A stretch of DNA of 64,000 nucleotides from positions 1,178,001 through 1,242,000 of the forward strand of contig JADANN010000465.1 in assembly GCA_018806985.1 (NCBI GenBank), in the 5' to 3' direction. Source of the DNA: Angiostrongylus vasorum (lineage: Eukaryota > Nematoda > Chromadorea > Rhabditida > Metastrongylidae). Positions 1 through 12,545 of this stretch are shown piece by piece. Made by a program: the position numbers and the translations under genes. Positions within the stretch are counted from its first letter, which is position 1, and each line of letters begins with the position of its first letter. The notes under the pieces are model-generated. The model saw only the letters and a program-made list of their open reading frames with translations, was not told the DNA's origin and searched no databases.

Positions 1-39
1 TCACAGATATGGGTGTAAGAAAAACACTCACTTGATAAT

Positions 40-270
40 CTTGACCGTTTTATTTACTGCCTACTACTTTTAATGGTACGGTATAATGCGAGATATAACT
101 ACAACGATGCTGAGATATTTGCAAAACTCCGGACCGCAGGTGTCTGCTGCTCCTTTCCCGGGAGTAACGCGTTCATCACCACACCATGCGGGTCCTTCGT
201 TTCGCCTGTCTCTCAGCTAGTTCTATCGACCTCTGCCATCAGCAATCATAACTCACTTGATAGATCGTAA
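40..270 (-). mobile_element. Element C, single copy
   Basis: TTTATTTACTGCCTACT, GATGCTGAGATATTTGCAAA, CACACCATGCGGGTCCTTCG and CATCAGCAATCA in order. Strand is given for the tRNA-like reading. Confidence 0.75.
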
Positions 271-1544
271 CGCACAGCAAGTAACTGTATATGCCGAATA
301 TGCATCCACTCATCTTCTAAGAATTGGTTATTAGAGTCAAGTGCAGGGACCATGTCTAAGGGACTGATTCGCGCTAAACCCTTTTACGCTTTGAATAGAC
401 AAAGAGATGAATAAGAAAGATTTTATACACTTATGCCTCTCTCTCCCACGTGCACTGTTGTTCACCACACGATCCGCGGCAGTTACATCACATTCACCGA
501 TAGTGGGGTTTGTAGATTGCTAGTAAGAATGGCGTAATGAAAAAGAAAAGATCGAAGTTGAGAGTGTTGGTCTAGAACGTTCCACTCTATCAAGTTGTGT
601 AACTAGGTGGGCACCACGACGCACTGACAGAAACGCAAACATTGTCGGCGTCACTGGGTGCGTCAAATACTGCCGTTCATCTGATGGTCGTTGGGTATCG
701 GTGGTGCCGAGAAAAAAACTCCCTTCATTGTTATCATCATCATTACCAATAACCAATTAACCAAGTTAGATAAGGAACACGCAAAGAACAGTACAGATTA
801 CTGGATCCTAAAACTCAATGAAAAGAAAAAACAGAAAGAAGACATCTGGCGCGAACAGAAATCGGAACACTTGCGAATGATTCAGCTGTAAGGGTGGAGA
901 CAGTCAAACTCTATCACGACATGTCCGACTCGTCACAAGCAGTCGAAATTTCTTAACATTATCGTAAAATCTACCGTTTATGAAAGAAGAACGTGAATTT
1001 CTAATCGCATTCAGTGGTTCACCAGGAGAGAATATCGCACAAGAAGTCAATTCTGAACACAAAACAACGATAGAGACTTGTTAAATCAGCTTATAGAGCA
1101 ATTTTGGACAATATTTAAGCAGCGACGGTAAGGGCAGATGTAGTGAAGTGATTAGAGAGGCACCCTAGAATACGCAAGGTGAACAGCAAGAAGCATAACT
1201 GAATAGAAAAACAGCTGAAGTAATAGGAAAGGAATGTTTTGGAAAGCAACTTTCATTTAACGCCAGTATGAGCAATCGATACCGTAATGTGTCGAGAAGC
1301 TAATATCACTGTGTTATTAAAAATTTTCTGTTGTGGCTAACACTTCGGCACCTTTGCCTATTTTACGACAACCTTAGGGGGGGGGGTGGTGGTTTCTCAA
1401 CAGAAGAAGGTATTAGTATAAGAAGATTCTAGTGAGCAACGGGTTGAGGACATTGAAGCGTAAAAACTACGTATCCCCGGTTAACAATTTTCAAACTGAT
1501 TGTCATTTAACCTCGGCATGAACGCTCAATGTACGTTATTTCAT
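271..1544. other. No gene recognised
   Basis: One Lys/Glu-rich open stretch with a GTAAGG donor (about 771-880 plus) is the only exon-like item. A 9-10 G run lies at 1378-1387. The sequence at 1397-1430 resembles 22826-22860. Confidence 0.3.
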
Positions 1545-2215
1545 TGATGAGCTAACTTGAAGTTGTAACCAAACATTTATTCCGCTAACTTTCCGACGTC
1601 TTCGTCTTCCTCAAACCGATGGCCCAAATAGATGGTCTACAGTTGTTCGTCTTCTCGATGTGGCGTCTTCCTCATAGTATGGTGTCGAATCTTCTTCAGT
1701 GGAGCACCGCCCGAATAAGGCAACCTCACCCGGCAGCGCTGTTTCATACACGATGGTTGTTGTTGATAATGATTGTCCGTTAGTAATAAACTGTTTTTTC
1801 AGCGGGCATTTCATCCTGCAGCAGTCGGTATTACCTTAGCTAGCACACAGCGAATAGAGAATGAAATTTTTTTCTGTCTATCCGTCTATAGAGAATGAAT
1901 ATTTTCCTGTCTACCTATATTCGATATATCCTAGTTAAGGTAATACCAACAACTGTAGGATGGATTGCCCGCTGAAAAACAAATTATTACCAACGGACAA
2001 TCATTATCAACAACAAGTCCTCTATAAAAGAGCACTGACGGGAGAGGTTGCCTCATTCGAGCGGTGCTCCACTTACGAAGATTCGACTCGATACGACGAT
2101 GAAGACACCAAATCGAGAACAGAACAACTGTGGACCATTGACTCGGCTCATCGGCTTTGAAGAACACGAAAACCTCGGAACGCTAGCCGAATAAACAACC
2201 TCGTGTTAGCTTATT
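1545..2215. mobile_element. Inverted pair of PLE 3'-end copies
   Basis: Two arms of about 240 bp face each other (about 1560-1830 minus, 1935-2210 plus). Each encodes a similar short frame (e.g. GEVASFERCSTYEDSTRYDD versus GEVALFGRCSTEEDSTPYYE), and both end in the PLE-like terminus AACCTCGTGTTAGCTTA or its relative. The spacer is about 100 bp. The same block recurs near 63200. Confidence 0.65.
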
Positions 2216-2302
2216 AATGAAATAAAGTATACATCCAGCTAGTATTCTTGAAATCATAGAGTAGTCCTGAGGTAATAAGAAAATTCAACAGTATTTGCAA
2301 GG

Positions 2303-2560
2303 TTCGAAGCACCTGTAGCTCAGTGGTTAGGGTACACTCCATCACATCAAAAATGGTTGTTGGTTCGACACCGCGCCGCGGTTTCACCAAGGACTTCATC
2401 CCTCCGGAGTCGGCAGATTGGTACTAAAGTTATTTTCAGGGATAAAAACACTGACTTGGCACATCGGTCGACCATCAAAAGTCATTCTATAGGCCAAATA
2501 TGCATGCAGTCACTTCTACGCTGCTTGGTGAAGTCAAACGCACTGACCGCTTCATCCTTA
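2303..2560 (+). mobile_element. SINE with a different tRNA-like head
   Basis: Head CCTGTAGCTCAGTGGTTAGG is a good A box, and GGTTCGACACC a good B box. It is joined to the same core as SINE-A (CTCCGGAGTCGGCAGATTGG) and to ATATGCATGCAGTCACTTCT. Confidence 0.78.
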
Positions 2561-2887
2561 TCATGTATGAGCAGCTGTTTTCGATTCTTTTTCGAAGCGT
2601 CGGTGTTAACAGTGTTTATGAATGAGGTTTCGTGAGTAACAACGAGATCTTTCTAATTTTGTCATGGTCACCTACACTGCAAAAAATCGAGTATCATTTC
2701 TCGCCTGTACGGTAGCCAACAGTCGCCATGTAAAAGCAAGCCCTTTTGACGAATGTGCATTGGCTGTCTGTCATAAGAAACCGAGAACACTCTAACACAT
2801 TTTAAACACTTCTGGTGACTTAATCTTTGAACTAGCCGAAGGTATAACAGATATAATTGAGTTATCTGAACATCTAATTAAAAGCAT

Positions 2888-3190
2888 AAAAGATAAAGCT
2901 CTCAGCGTTGATTAACCCAAGTGATGCGTCATGTATTCGACTTCATAAATCGTTCCTAAAGCTGACTGGATGCACATCTGTCCCAAATAATAACTTGGGG
3001 TAGCCCACTGATGTATAGAACAATCGATTCTATCCTGCCAGGTAAGTCAGGTGCAATTCTGCAGACCTCAAAGAGATAGAGAACTTGGAGCTCTCTATCT
3101 CTTTGAGGTCTGCAGAATTGAACTCTGGAGCGCAAGCGCGAATCAATGATCACGTGTACTTTACAGAGCACCACTAAATACTGCGCCATA
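2888..3190 (-). mobile_element. Old SINE-A-like copy with internal palindrome
   Basis: Tail AGATAAAGCTCTCAGCGTTG at the left and a GGCGCAGTATTTAGTGG head at the right. The core is interrupted by a 29-bp perfect inverted repeat (3054-3120). Confidence 0.6.
3054..3120. repeat. 29-bp perfect palindrome, 9-nt loop
   Basis: CAATTCTGCAGACCTCAAAG.. at 3054-3082 is exactly mirrored at 3092-3120. Confidence 0.85.
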
Positions 3191-3380
3191 CCCCTTAACC
3201 TGTGAAGGTTGACTGTTCCCCCTTATCCCTTCTCTGAACACCACATTCATGTTGTCGGCGACTGTCATAGAACGGCATGCGGAGCGGCCTTGTAGGAAAT
3301 GCACAGGAAATAACTGCTAGATCTCCCTAAAATCCTTGTTACAAAGCAAGGATAGCCGTTAAAAAAAGATACTTTATACT

Positions 3381-4880
3381 CACAATTTTGACTTCTTATT
3401 TACTGCCTACTCTTTTTTAGCGGCAGGGTATGCGTTGCGAAATATAACTTTAATGATGCTGAGATATTTGCAAAACTCTGGACCGCAGGTGCCTATGGTG
3501 GGGAACGAACGCGCTATTGTCCTTTCCGGGGAGTAGCGCGCTCACCACCACACCATGCGGGTCCTTCGTTTCGCCTGTCTCTCAGCTAGTTCTATTGATC
3601 TTTTGCCATCAGCAATCACCCGTGAGCGGGATTGATCTGGGGGGCCCAAATCGGCAACGAACCCAGTTAAGCTGAGGCTGCAGTTATAATCACAATTTTG
3701 ACTTCTTATTTACTGCCTACTCTTTTTTAGCGGCAGGGTATGCGTTGCGAAATATAACTTTAATGATGCTGAGATATTTGCAAAACTCTGGACCGCAGGT
3801 GCCTATGGTGGGGAACGAACGCGCTATTGTCCTTTCCGGGGAGTAGCGCGCTCACCACCACACCATGCGGGTCCTTCGTTTCGCCTGTCTCTCAGCTAGT
3901 TCTATTGATCTTTTGCCATCAGCAATCACCCGTGAGCGGGATTGATCTGGGGGGGGGGCCCAAATCGGCAACGAACCCAGTTAAGCTGAGGCTGCAGTTA
4001 TAATCACAATTTTGACTTCTTATTTACTGCCTACTCTTTTTTAGCGGCAGGGTATGCGTTGCGAAATATAACTTTAATGATGCTGAGATATTTGCAAAAC
4101 TCTGGACCGCAGGTGCCTATGGTGGGGAACGAACGCGCTATTGTCCTTTCCGGGGAGTAGCGCGCTCACCACCACACCATGCGGGTCCTTCGTTTCGCCT
4201 GTCTCTCAGCTAGTTCTATTGATCTTTTGCCATCAGCAATCACCCGTGAGCGGGATTGATCTGGGGGGGCCCAAATCGGCAACGAACCCAGTTAAGCTGA
4301 GGCTGCAGTTATAATCACAATTTTGACTTCTTATTTACTGCCTACTCTTTTTAGCGGCAGGGTATGCGTTTTGGGCCCCCCAGATCAATCCCGCTGACGG
4401 GTGATTGCTGATGGCAAAAGATCCTGAGAGACAGGCGAAACGAAGGACCCGCATGGTGTGGTGGTGAGCGCGCTACTCCCCGGAAAGGACAATAGCGCGT
4501 TCGTTCCCCACCATAGGCACCTGCGGTCCAGAGTTTTGCAAATATCTCAGCATCATTAAAGTTATATTTCGCAACGCATACCCCTGCCGCTAAAAAGAGT
4601 AGGCAGTAAATAAGAAGTCAAAATTGTGATTATAACTGCAGCCTCAGCTAAACTGGGTTCGTTGCCGATTTGGGCCCCCCAGATCAATCCCGCTCACGGG
4701 TGATTGCTGATGGCAAAAGATCAATAGAACTAGCTGAGAGACAGGCGAAAGCGAAGGACCCGCATGGTGTGGTGGTGAGCGCGCTACTCCCCGGAAAGGA
4801 CAATAGCGCGTTCGTTCCCCACCATAGGCACCTGCGGTCAGAGTTTTGCAAATATCTCAGCATCATGATAAGTTATACTT
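3381..4880. repeat. Tandem and inverted array of tRNA-like element C
   Basis: Three direct units start at 3381, 3691 and 4005 (periods 310, 314, 311), and a fourth, starting at 4316, is cut off after about 55 bp. Two units in the opposite direction follow (about 4371-4640 and 4641-4875). Each carries TTTACTGCCTACTCTTTTT, GATGCTGAGATATTTGCAAA and CACACCATGCGGGTCCTTCG. Units differ chiefly in a G run (6, 9 or 7 G). Confidence 0.9.
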
Positions 4881-5154
4881 TATACTGTTCGACAGTCGGA
4901 GCTCAGTATGATTAAACTGTGTTTTTAAATTACGGCAAAAATCTGAGCAACGCAGTACTAAGGATTAGTGCGCGAGTTGATTGCGTTCCATTATATGAAT
5001 GGATAACTTCAAACAGAAGCCGTTGGCCGTCGGACACATGAAAAAATATTGTTAAACACATAATTTGAATATTACCATAATATTGATCGTTTCTGTGGTT
5101 AGAAGATGGAAACATGAACGTGGAAACAACTGATGTGATGCATTACAATGGATC

Positions 5155-5428
5155 AAGGATAAAGCTCTCGATGTTGATCAATCATTACGGGATGCGTCAT
5201 GCATTCGACTTCATCAAGCATCGTTAGAGGTTACTGAATGCATTTCTGGCCTTTACAATGGCTCGTGGTGGCCTACTATGTATCGAGCCAGTGCTGCTAT
5301 CCTCCCAGAGAGGTCTGGTACCAATCTGCCGGCCCTGGAGGAATGAAGAGCTTGATGAGGTTCAGATGCAGGATCGTACCCACGTGTACTGCTGGGCACC
5401 TCTAAGCGTTGCGCTACATGCGCCCTAA
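5155..5428 (-). mobile_element. SINE-A copy (diverged)
   Basis: Tail AAGGATAAAGCTCTCGATG at the left; core GGTCTGGTACCAATCTGCCG; head GGGCGCATGTAGCGCAACGC at the right. Confidence 0.78.
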
Positions 5429-5756
5429 GCGCACCATTACGTTGAACAACTAAAGCAGAAGAGTAAGCAAGATCAACATGGACGAAGGATGACATATTGT
5501 ATAAAATCATAATAAACAGAACAACATAATAAAGTATGACAAATGAAGAGAATGAGAGCTTTGTATCTGTTATTCAATAGAAACATAATTAAATCGTTTT
5601 TACTACTTCTCAAAGTTTTTCCTATATGGATGTACTAAAGACAATAAACAAAAAAACGATAGGAACATCATTTTGTAATTCCGAGCTTATATCGTAATTA
5701 TTGAGCAAGATTTTCTCAATGATGCCAATAATAGTGAAAACTAGACTTGGACGGGT

Positions 5757-5995
5757 ACGTGTGTTGAGCAGTGGTGACAGCCCTGCAATACACGCGTTGT
5801 CATTGGTTCGACCTCATGGCGCCTTCAAAGGCCTTTATCCTAAAGAGATCAGCAAATTAGGACCAAGCTTGTCTAAGAGGACAAAAACACTGCCTTAACA
5901 AATCGGTAGAATTCCACCATCGCTATAATTCCTAGTGCAGCTGAATGCATGGCGAATCCACCAAGGATTTCAATGAATTCTCGACCCTTTAGGCC
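5757..5995 (+). mobile_element. SINE with another tRNA-like head (diverged)
   Basis: GTGTTGAGCAGTGGTGACAG and B box GGTTCGACCTC, then a degraded core (ATCAGCAAATTAGGACCAAG) and tail ATGCATGGCGAATCCACC. Confidence 0.6.
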
Positions 5996-7869
5996 CGACA
6001 TACTTCGCTTTTTGGGCAGCCCGTTATGCAAACAATGCTATCCTGGGCATGATTTTCACTTCTTCTTCCAGTAGTGACAGTCTCTTTCGAACATAGTGAT
6101 CTCTCCATTCTTCTTCTGCATAATCACAAAGCGATCAATGGATCGGTTTCAGTTGCGAATACAGCTGTTCCAGTACTCTAAGGTTCTCTTCATCCATCTG
6201 CCGCCGTCAGATCTTTTTACTAGAGGGCCGACGACATGTTTCGCGTTTAATGTTTAACCTCCTCGGTAACCAGAGATAGAATAGCTTCCGAAGATATGAA
6301 GCATCTGGTTCGAATTGATGCTATGTGCACTGCTCATAGTTCAGAAGACATCGTTAACAGAGTCGTGAACGCATTGAATTCAACGCGTAGGATAAGAAAA
6401 ACGAGACTCGCTTCCAACTTTTACTAACCGAAATTTACCCGTTCGTAGTGAACTTTCGTGGTTGCAATAAAAACCACTAGAATTTACGGATCTTTGTGTA
6501 CAAGAAACAGGCATCCATATCCTACTATAATCAAATTTTCACTACTTTCAAGTCCAAAGAAAGACATTTTTTTGCTTACTTTCCATTAAAGCTCACACTT
6601 TGAACATAAAAGCGATTGAGCGAATAGGACTTCTTTCAATACAGCACGCTTCCCAATGTGCCTTTGACATCTGTAGCCACCGTCTTTGCAATGGAATTTT
6701 TGAGCGCCTGTAAATTTCGTCCTCAATAAATTCTGAGGAACTGAATTCTAAACAAACTTAGGTTTTAACGTGGGCCATGGCTATTCTTCTTCTTTCGCAT
6801 AATTCCTGCTCCACGTGATTCTACATGTTTGCGGAACGCAAGAGGTCTACGTACGAAATGATTTCGGTGACCCGAAAAACCCTCCAGTTTCATTTGTTAA
6901 CTTCCACATCGTTGGCGCTTCATGAATTGGATGTTCTTCCAATCTATGAGAAGTCTGGTCCGCCTTCGAAGTTCGATAAGTTCATTCGGCATCTTTCCGT
7001 TTCAGTGGCACAGTCGATAAATGATGAAGGCGTTAGTAAATAATAAATAAGAACGGCAATAACAATAATAACAGAAGTAACATTAACAATAATAATCATA
7101 AAAAATAGCAAGAACTTCCCTCTACTGTCATCTCGAAATCATAAGGTTAGAGAAATGAATATGTCAACTAACGGTTAAATACCACAGGCAAAGAGAACTA
7201 CATGGAAGGAAAATGAGTACTAACAACAAGCAAGTAAAATCACTGTAGTGATGAAAAGACTTTCGAACCCTTATATAAGTTGACAAATCGAAAAAAAAAT
7301 CTGTGAGAAAGAACGGAAATGAAGGAACATCTGTCATCATAAAGGCCGCTATTACGATGTTGGTCTTATCATTTTATGAGGGACGTTAACGATGATGTCT
7401 GCGATCCTTCAAGTCCTGTCAACTTTTGGCTACTGTTTTTTCTATGACGTCATTCAGTAGAGTATGACGTCATACCGTAACATATGGCAATGCCTCGTAA
7501 GAAATGATGTCACATCTAGGCACTTAAATGTTGCATAAAAACGGAAGACGAGGGAGAGAAATGCATTCCGGAAAGTTTTCCGAAACAAATCGTGTCTGAC
7601 GGAGGACATCGAACGCATTGAGAGAATCACTTTACACAAGTGGGCAAAAAAAGAAACACCTTGAAATAGTTAGTCTTAGGCTTGGCAGTAGTCACAAGCA
7701 CGTGCACGTGAGTAACTGGTAGCTTGACAAAGGGTACCGCTGATCACATTTCAGCTTCGATTTCTTAATACTATGCACCCTACGACTTTGTGGTAGGATC
7801 CTAATCGATATTGACGTCTATTAATGCATAATAGAGATGCTTACTAGCCAAGCAGCCAAGATTCCCAGT
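5996..7869. other. Mostly unassigned
   Basis: Holds the weak exon at 6271-6391 and a 72-residue plus frame at 6825-7043 (MFAERKRSTYEMISVTRKTL) with no recognised family. Minus-strand frames at 6000-6220 read partly protein-like (IDRFVIMQKKNGEITMFERD) but carry stops. Confidence 0.3.
6271..6391 (+). CDS. Possible exon of unknown gene
   Basis: A TAG acceptor and GTAGGA donor flank SEDMKHLVRIDAMCTAHSSE then DIVNRVVNALNST. It reads like protein, but no family is recognised and no joining exon was found. Confidence 0.15.
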
Positions 7870-8165
7870 GATCTACATGCTGACTACGCTAGCAACCCCT
7901 TCGGACGGTGATGATGTGCGCGCCAATGTCGATCGGTCCCCATCGCGAGCACGTGGGCCCGCCCGATCGATAGCACCGGATGGGCGTGTCCGAGTGTTGT
8001 CGCCGCCCCGCCCCTTCCCAACGAGTAAGCTGGCCGTGTAGCAGGCAGAGCAGACTATAAGCCTGGAGACGATCGAGATTACACAGATCAGTCTGGGTCT
8101 GAAATCATTCGGCTCAACTTGGAGGGAGGGGGCTTTTTTTTCTTCGTACGGATACCTTTTCATTG
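7870..8165. other. GC-rich patch, function unknown
   Basis: G+C far above its surroundings, with CACGTG (7950-7955) and several CG clusters (CGCCGCCCCGCCCC near 8000). A 101-codon frame on the minus strand has no recognisable protein features. It could be a promoter or part of a repeat. Confidence 0.25.
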
Positions 8166-8839
8166 AAGAGATTACCATAAATAATTACATAAGTGCCATT
8201 AAGAGATTAACACATAACGGACGATTTGCACGTAGATATAAAAACGTAGCGGCGCAAGTGGACGATTTGAACATATGGTGCCTGTTTCCAATTCATATAG
8301 TTAGCTTTTTTTTGCTATGCTATGGATATAGAGCAAAGTCTGTTCTATAATGCTGTCGCTGTCATGTTCACGATCCCTTAAGCCGAAAAATTGTTTGTCT
8401 CGTAAAGGATGAACGCTAAGCGCCTTTCAAAGCGCCAACGCCGCTAAGTGCAGCGCTTCCGTAATGTGTGTGTCAACAACGTTCACTTAGTAAATGAAAA
8501 CTTTACAGTTTTCAACTGGTGTAAGAAGAAACCTGTAAAGGTTAGTGTTGTTGTAACTTATTGAGAAAACTCCATCCTACTTCTAAACCAATCGCAAACA
8601 TCATGATATAGTCTGGTCGGACACGAAACCTGTTTCTTGTAAAGAATGTTTCGATGACTTGTTTTGATATGTGATGAGGATAGCAGTACGTCTTCCATTC
8701 GTTTCGATCTCTCTCGAGCAATATATAGATAAGAACGGGTTGACTTAGTGGTGGCGTGCGACTACAACTTGAGGAATTCATTGTCTTCTATACTCATCGA
8801 CACAGTAAATGTTGTTCAAGGGTGGCTTTCTTAGGAAAC

Positions 8840-9700
8840 TTGATATATCTGTATTAGAGCGTTTTCAGGTCTTCACTAGATGCAGCTGCCGTTTTTTGTA
8901 TAACAGATAGAAAGGAAGCTTGCTGCTGTGCGTATCCGACGCTTCCAAAATGGCAGCGACTCCTCTGATTCTTTGGCTACTACTGCAATTAGTCGACTCT
9001 ACAACCACTCGAAAACGATTTGATATGCCGAGTAGAATACTTGTTATCAGCTGATAAATATTCAGCGTTTTACCCTTGAGCAGACAGAAAGTTGTCACTA
9101 AGAAGATCTGTTCAATACTGACTGATTTTTCTGTGGTTTCACCACAATCACAGCCTGGAGAGGTTAAATTGACACGCAATCTACTCAGCCGCGAACACCT
9201 TCATAACATGATTAGAAAAAAAATTTTAACACATAAATTTCATTCGCGTAGTAAACAGCTTCTTCTAAACATTTACTGTTTTGACCTTTATAAGTGTCCA
9301 AGTTCTAGCTGGAGACCAGACGCACAGAATCTCAAATGGGTGAGGAATAAGCACAGCTCATCTCAAAACATCAGCCTAGGATATGGAGCCTGGCATGGAG
9401 TCACGTTTGATCACAATGCTCTCCTCCTTGCCATTCATTTCTGTTCCGTGGAATTTATCTAGAACGCTATAGTAGTTCTGCGCTCCGATGTTTTAGATTC
9501 CTGGAATGGAGAGTGACTTTTATTTCAAAATCCATTATGTCTGCGTATCTTCTGGATTTAAGTTTCTCAACTTGGCGTTCTTTTAATACAGATGGAAAAT
9601 GGTCCACACTTTTTCGCCAACGTATTCCTCCTTACGTGCTTTACAAGAAATCAAGCACACCGTACCCTAACTCATGCAATAGCCATCTCTAACGCCACTA
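8840..9700 (-). mobile_element. Penelope-like element 3' fragment (minus)
   Basis: Aligns by eye with 15015-15780 on the minus strand (shared GTTTCGCCAACGTATTC-type block near 9615 and 15545, and the CAGCCTGGAG..AAATTGAC tail). Coding frame is broken. Confidence 0.65.
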
Positions 9701-10165
9701 CGTAAATATAACTTTAATATCGCTGAGATATTTGCAAAACTCGGACCGCAGGTGTCTGCGGTGGGGAACGAACGCGCTATTACCCTTTCCGGGGGCTAAC
9801 ACGTTCATCAGCACACCATGCGGGTCCTTCGTTTCGCCTGTCTCTCAGTAGTTCTATCGATCAGTGCCATCAGCAATAGCTTCATTACCGATTTGGGCTC
9901 CCCGGATCAATCCCGTTGACGGATGATTGCTGATGGCACTGATCGATAGAACTAGCTGAGAGACAGGTGAAACGAATGACCCGCATGGTGTGATAGTGAA
10001 CGTGTCAGCCCCAGAAAAGGATAACAGTGCGTTCGTTCCCCACCGCAGCACCTGCGCTCCCGAAGTTTTGCAAATATCTCAGCATCATTGAAGTTATATT
10101 TCGCAACATGCCCTGCCATTGAAAAGAGTAGGTAGTAAATAATAAGTCAAAACAGTAGTAAATTT
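9700..10165. mobile_element. Element C, inverted pair
   Basis: One copy 9700-9890 runs into an opposite copy 9895-10160 meeting at GGGCTCCCCGGATCAATCCC. Ends in GAGTAGGTAGTAAATAATAA. Confidence 0.8.
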
Positions 10166-10169
10166 CACC

Positions 10170-11335
10170 CACAATAAACCGAAGGAAGACTAGCTTAAGT
10201 AATTCTTCGTATTCTTGTTGGGCAACGTGGGAGTTACTAGCTTAAGTTTTTGGACGTTCACATCAAACTTTTAATAAAACGGCTTCACCACCAAATGGTA
10301 CTGAAAGCCAGGTAACAAAAAATATGCTGGTCCATTACCTCTCTTCTCCTAGCAAACCAAAAGGGCGTTTGTGAGAAACGTGTTTCTAACAGCCACTAGT
10401 GTGTGTACACTAGGAGAGCAGAAGGAGGAACCCATGAATTTTTGAACCTCTGGAATCCCCAAAATGCTATTTCGAATGTGTACGAAACCGTAACTAAGCG
10501 AGGTAAGCTTAGAAGAAAAAAACAAAGCACGAAACGACAAGTTTGACGAAAATAAGGTCCCGTTTAACCTGCCCTTTATATCTAATTAAGAGCGGTTTCT
10601 AAAAGGCGCTAGTCCAGAGAATTCGCTGGCAGTGGTTGGAGTACCACCGAAGAGACATCAGCCACTTCATAACCGTTTGTGTGACCATCTATGAAGGGTA
10701 TACAAGTGCATAAGTTGCTCTAAAGATAAGGAAGGCGATTGCATGAATTCGGGTACAGTGCCAGTGAACTCTAGCAGAGCGTGTGAGGATGAGTATATTG
10801 GCGAAACGGGTGGATCATTTTGTGTATGTATATGTGAACACCTGGAAGGTAAAACTAAAGTCAGGCAGAACATGTTCCGCTCATGGGCACAAAGACAGGG
10901 AAGATTTTGAAGTAGAAGTAACTATCCTCGCATAGGAATCTAAAAAATCAGCACGTAAAACTCTCGAAGCGTTTTGGGAAAATTCTAAAAAAACCAGGAA
11001 TGAACAGCAAAGAGAAGCGTTTTGTGATCACGCGTGTTATCCCCCAAACTTCAGCCTGGTTCTTTGTCCTGAGCCAGGCACATTTCTCAACAATGTAAGA
11101 GTCTGTACTGCTAGTCTCAAAGAATAACGGGAATACTTATGGGAACAAAACAGTGAGTGTTTGAGAGAAACTGTTTGCTATGTGAATAAAAGTTATCTAT
11201 TGAGACTTTTTCTGCTTAGATTATATTATAGAAGTGTTTGCATGAGTGGATTGCATGTCAATTTGACCTTTCCAGGCGGTGAAGAAGGAAGAGCCACCGG
11301 AACGTCAGCGAGTATGGAATAAATATTGTTGTTAA
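10170..11335 (+). mobile_element. Penelope-like element, 3' half
   Basis: Homologous to 40100-41130. The GIY-YIG region reads CISCSKDKEGDCMNSGTV and [20 protein letters not shown] near 10695-10850 with stops between. The 3' tail near 11280-11310 keeps a ruined hammerhead-like core. Directly follows an inverted tRNA-like element pair. Confidence 0.8.
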
Positions 11336-11740
11336 TAAGAATACAACAACTTATTGAACAATACCGAGGTTAGCAGAAAGTCGGTCCTAGGAATTGGTAG
11401 CTGATAAATAGTTCAGACTGAATGCGACTTTATCGATATCATTTGCAATCACCAAAAAGAAAACGAAAAGGACTGTTGTTTCCTTAAGATAGTAACAATT
11501 CTGTGGTTTCTTTCCGTGCATTGAAATCAGAATCCTGCTAGGTAGGACTGCTGGCAACACCTCCAATCGGAAAGTTCACTAAATATATTCAGATACAGTA
11601 ATATATTCTCTTCATGCTCTGAATCACAGAGGAATGTTTCGCATTCGCCGTTTTTTTTGTCATGAGAGGGTTCTGTATTTTTCTGAATACCAATCAAAGG
11701 ATGAATAAAATCGGCTTATCAGATCACTGCTGTAAATTAG

Positions 11741-11926
11741 CAACGAGCAGTTCAAGAGCAGCATGCTAAGGTACTGAAAATATCGCTCAAGCGCTTTAGC
11801 TTTTTCTTCTATTCGTTGCCGGCTACGTTATTTCTATGAGAGATTACTGATAGTACGCAGCTGTTAAGGAATAATCACGGAACATTGGAAAAATTAAAGG
11901 TGAAATTGGAAGAAGAGAGACAAAAG
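11741..11926 (+). CDS. Possible pair of plus-strand coiled-coil micro-exons
   Basis: 11741-11770 (QRAVQEQHAK, TTAG acceptor, GTACTG donor) and 11861-11926 (LLRNNHGTLEKLKVKLEEER.., CGCAG acceptor, GTGCTA donor) are phase 0 and would join into a coil. Purine-rich sequence can mimic this, so support is weak. Confidence 0.15.
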
Positions 11927-12159
11927 GTGCTAAAAAACTTAATATCACATATTTAAATTAACAACACTACCACACTATAGTATAGCGAACTAGTTCATTA
12001 GGGGAGCTTCTATTCCATTGTATTTTTATTTATTGGCCTGTTACTCGTTACTTTTTTGCTGCTTCTTTACTTAGTAAGTGAGTTAGTGGAAGGTGTGCAG
12101 GCTATCTCGACTTTTTCCTCAAAAATAAAAAAATCTTGTCGATGATTTGAAAACTGGAT

Positions 12160-12545
12160 TCCAATAGTCTTTCTTTTACCGCCTCGTCATGGCTGTGAGG
12201 TGTTCCTGGGTGTCGGACTGCGATGTGAAACGAGGGTTTCATCCTCCGGGCAGGGCCTCGCACGCTGAGGAGTCCGGCGTTTCCACCAGGAAGCCCAGCT
12301 ATAAGTAAACCAATACCAGGATCCACTACCGTCATAGTGTCAAACTAATCGCTTCGTGGCAAATCTCCTTCTGATCCACAAAGGCGGCAACTCCCTGTGG
12401 TGGCGACGACCTGGGGGCAGACTTTCGCCAGGCTGTCCTCGGGACTCCAGGGAACCACAATGGCTAAACCAACAAATCGCCGGAGAGTGGAAATTATGCT
12501 GAGGCATGTTCGACCAGTGAAGACGGGCCATCTAGGTATCTAAGT
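12160..12545 (+). mobile_element. Element D (tRNA-like SINE), copy 1
   Basis: Starts near GCCTCGTCATGGCTGTGAGG, with GGTGTTCCTGGGTGTCGGAC, CCGGCGTTTCCACCAGGAAG, ATCCACAAAGGCGGCAACTC and GAACCACAATGGCTAAACCA; ends in a degenerate AAGTATC repeat. Confidence 0.75.

Noticed and set aside
3381..4880. CRISPR-like array
   Set aside because: The repeats are about 310 bp with no spacers, partly inverted, in eukaryotic DNA.
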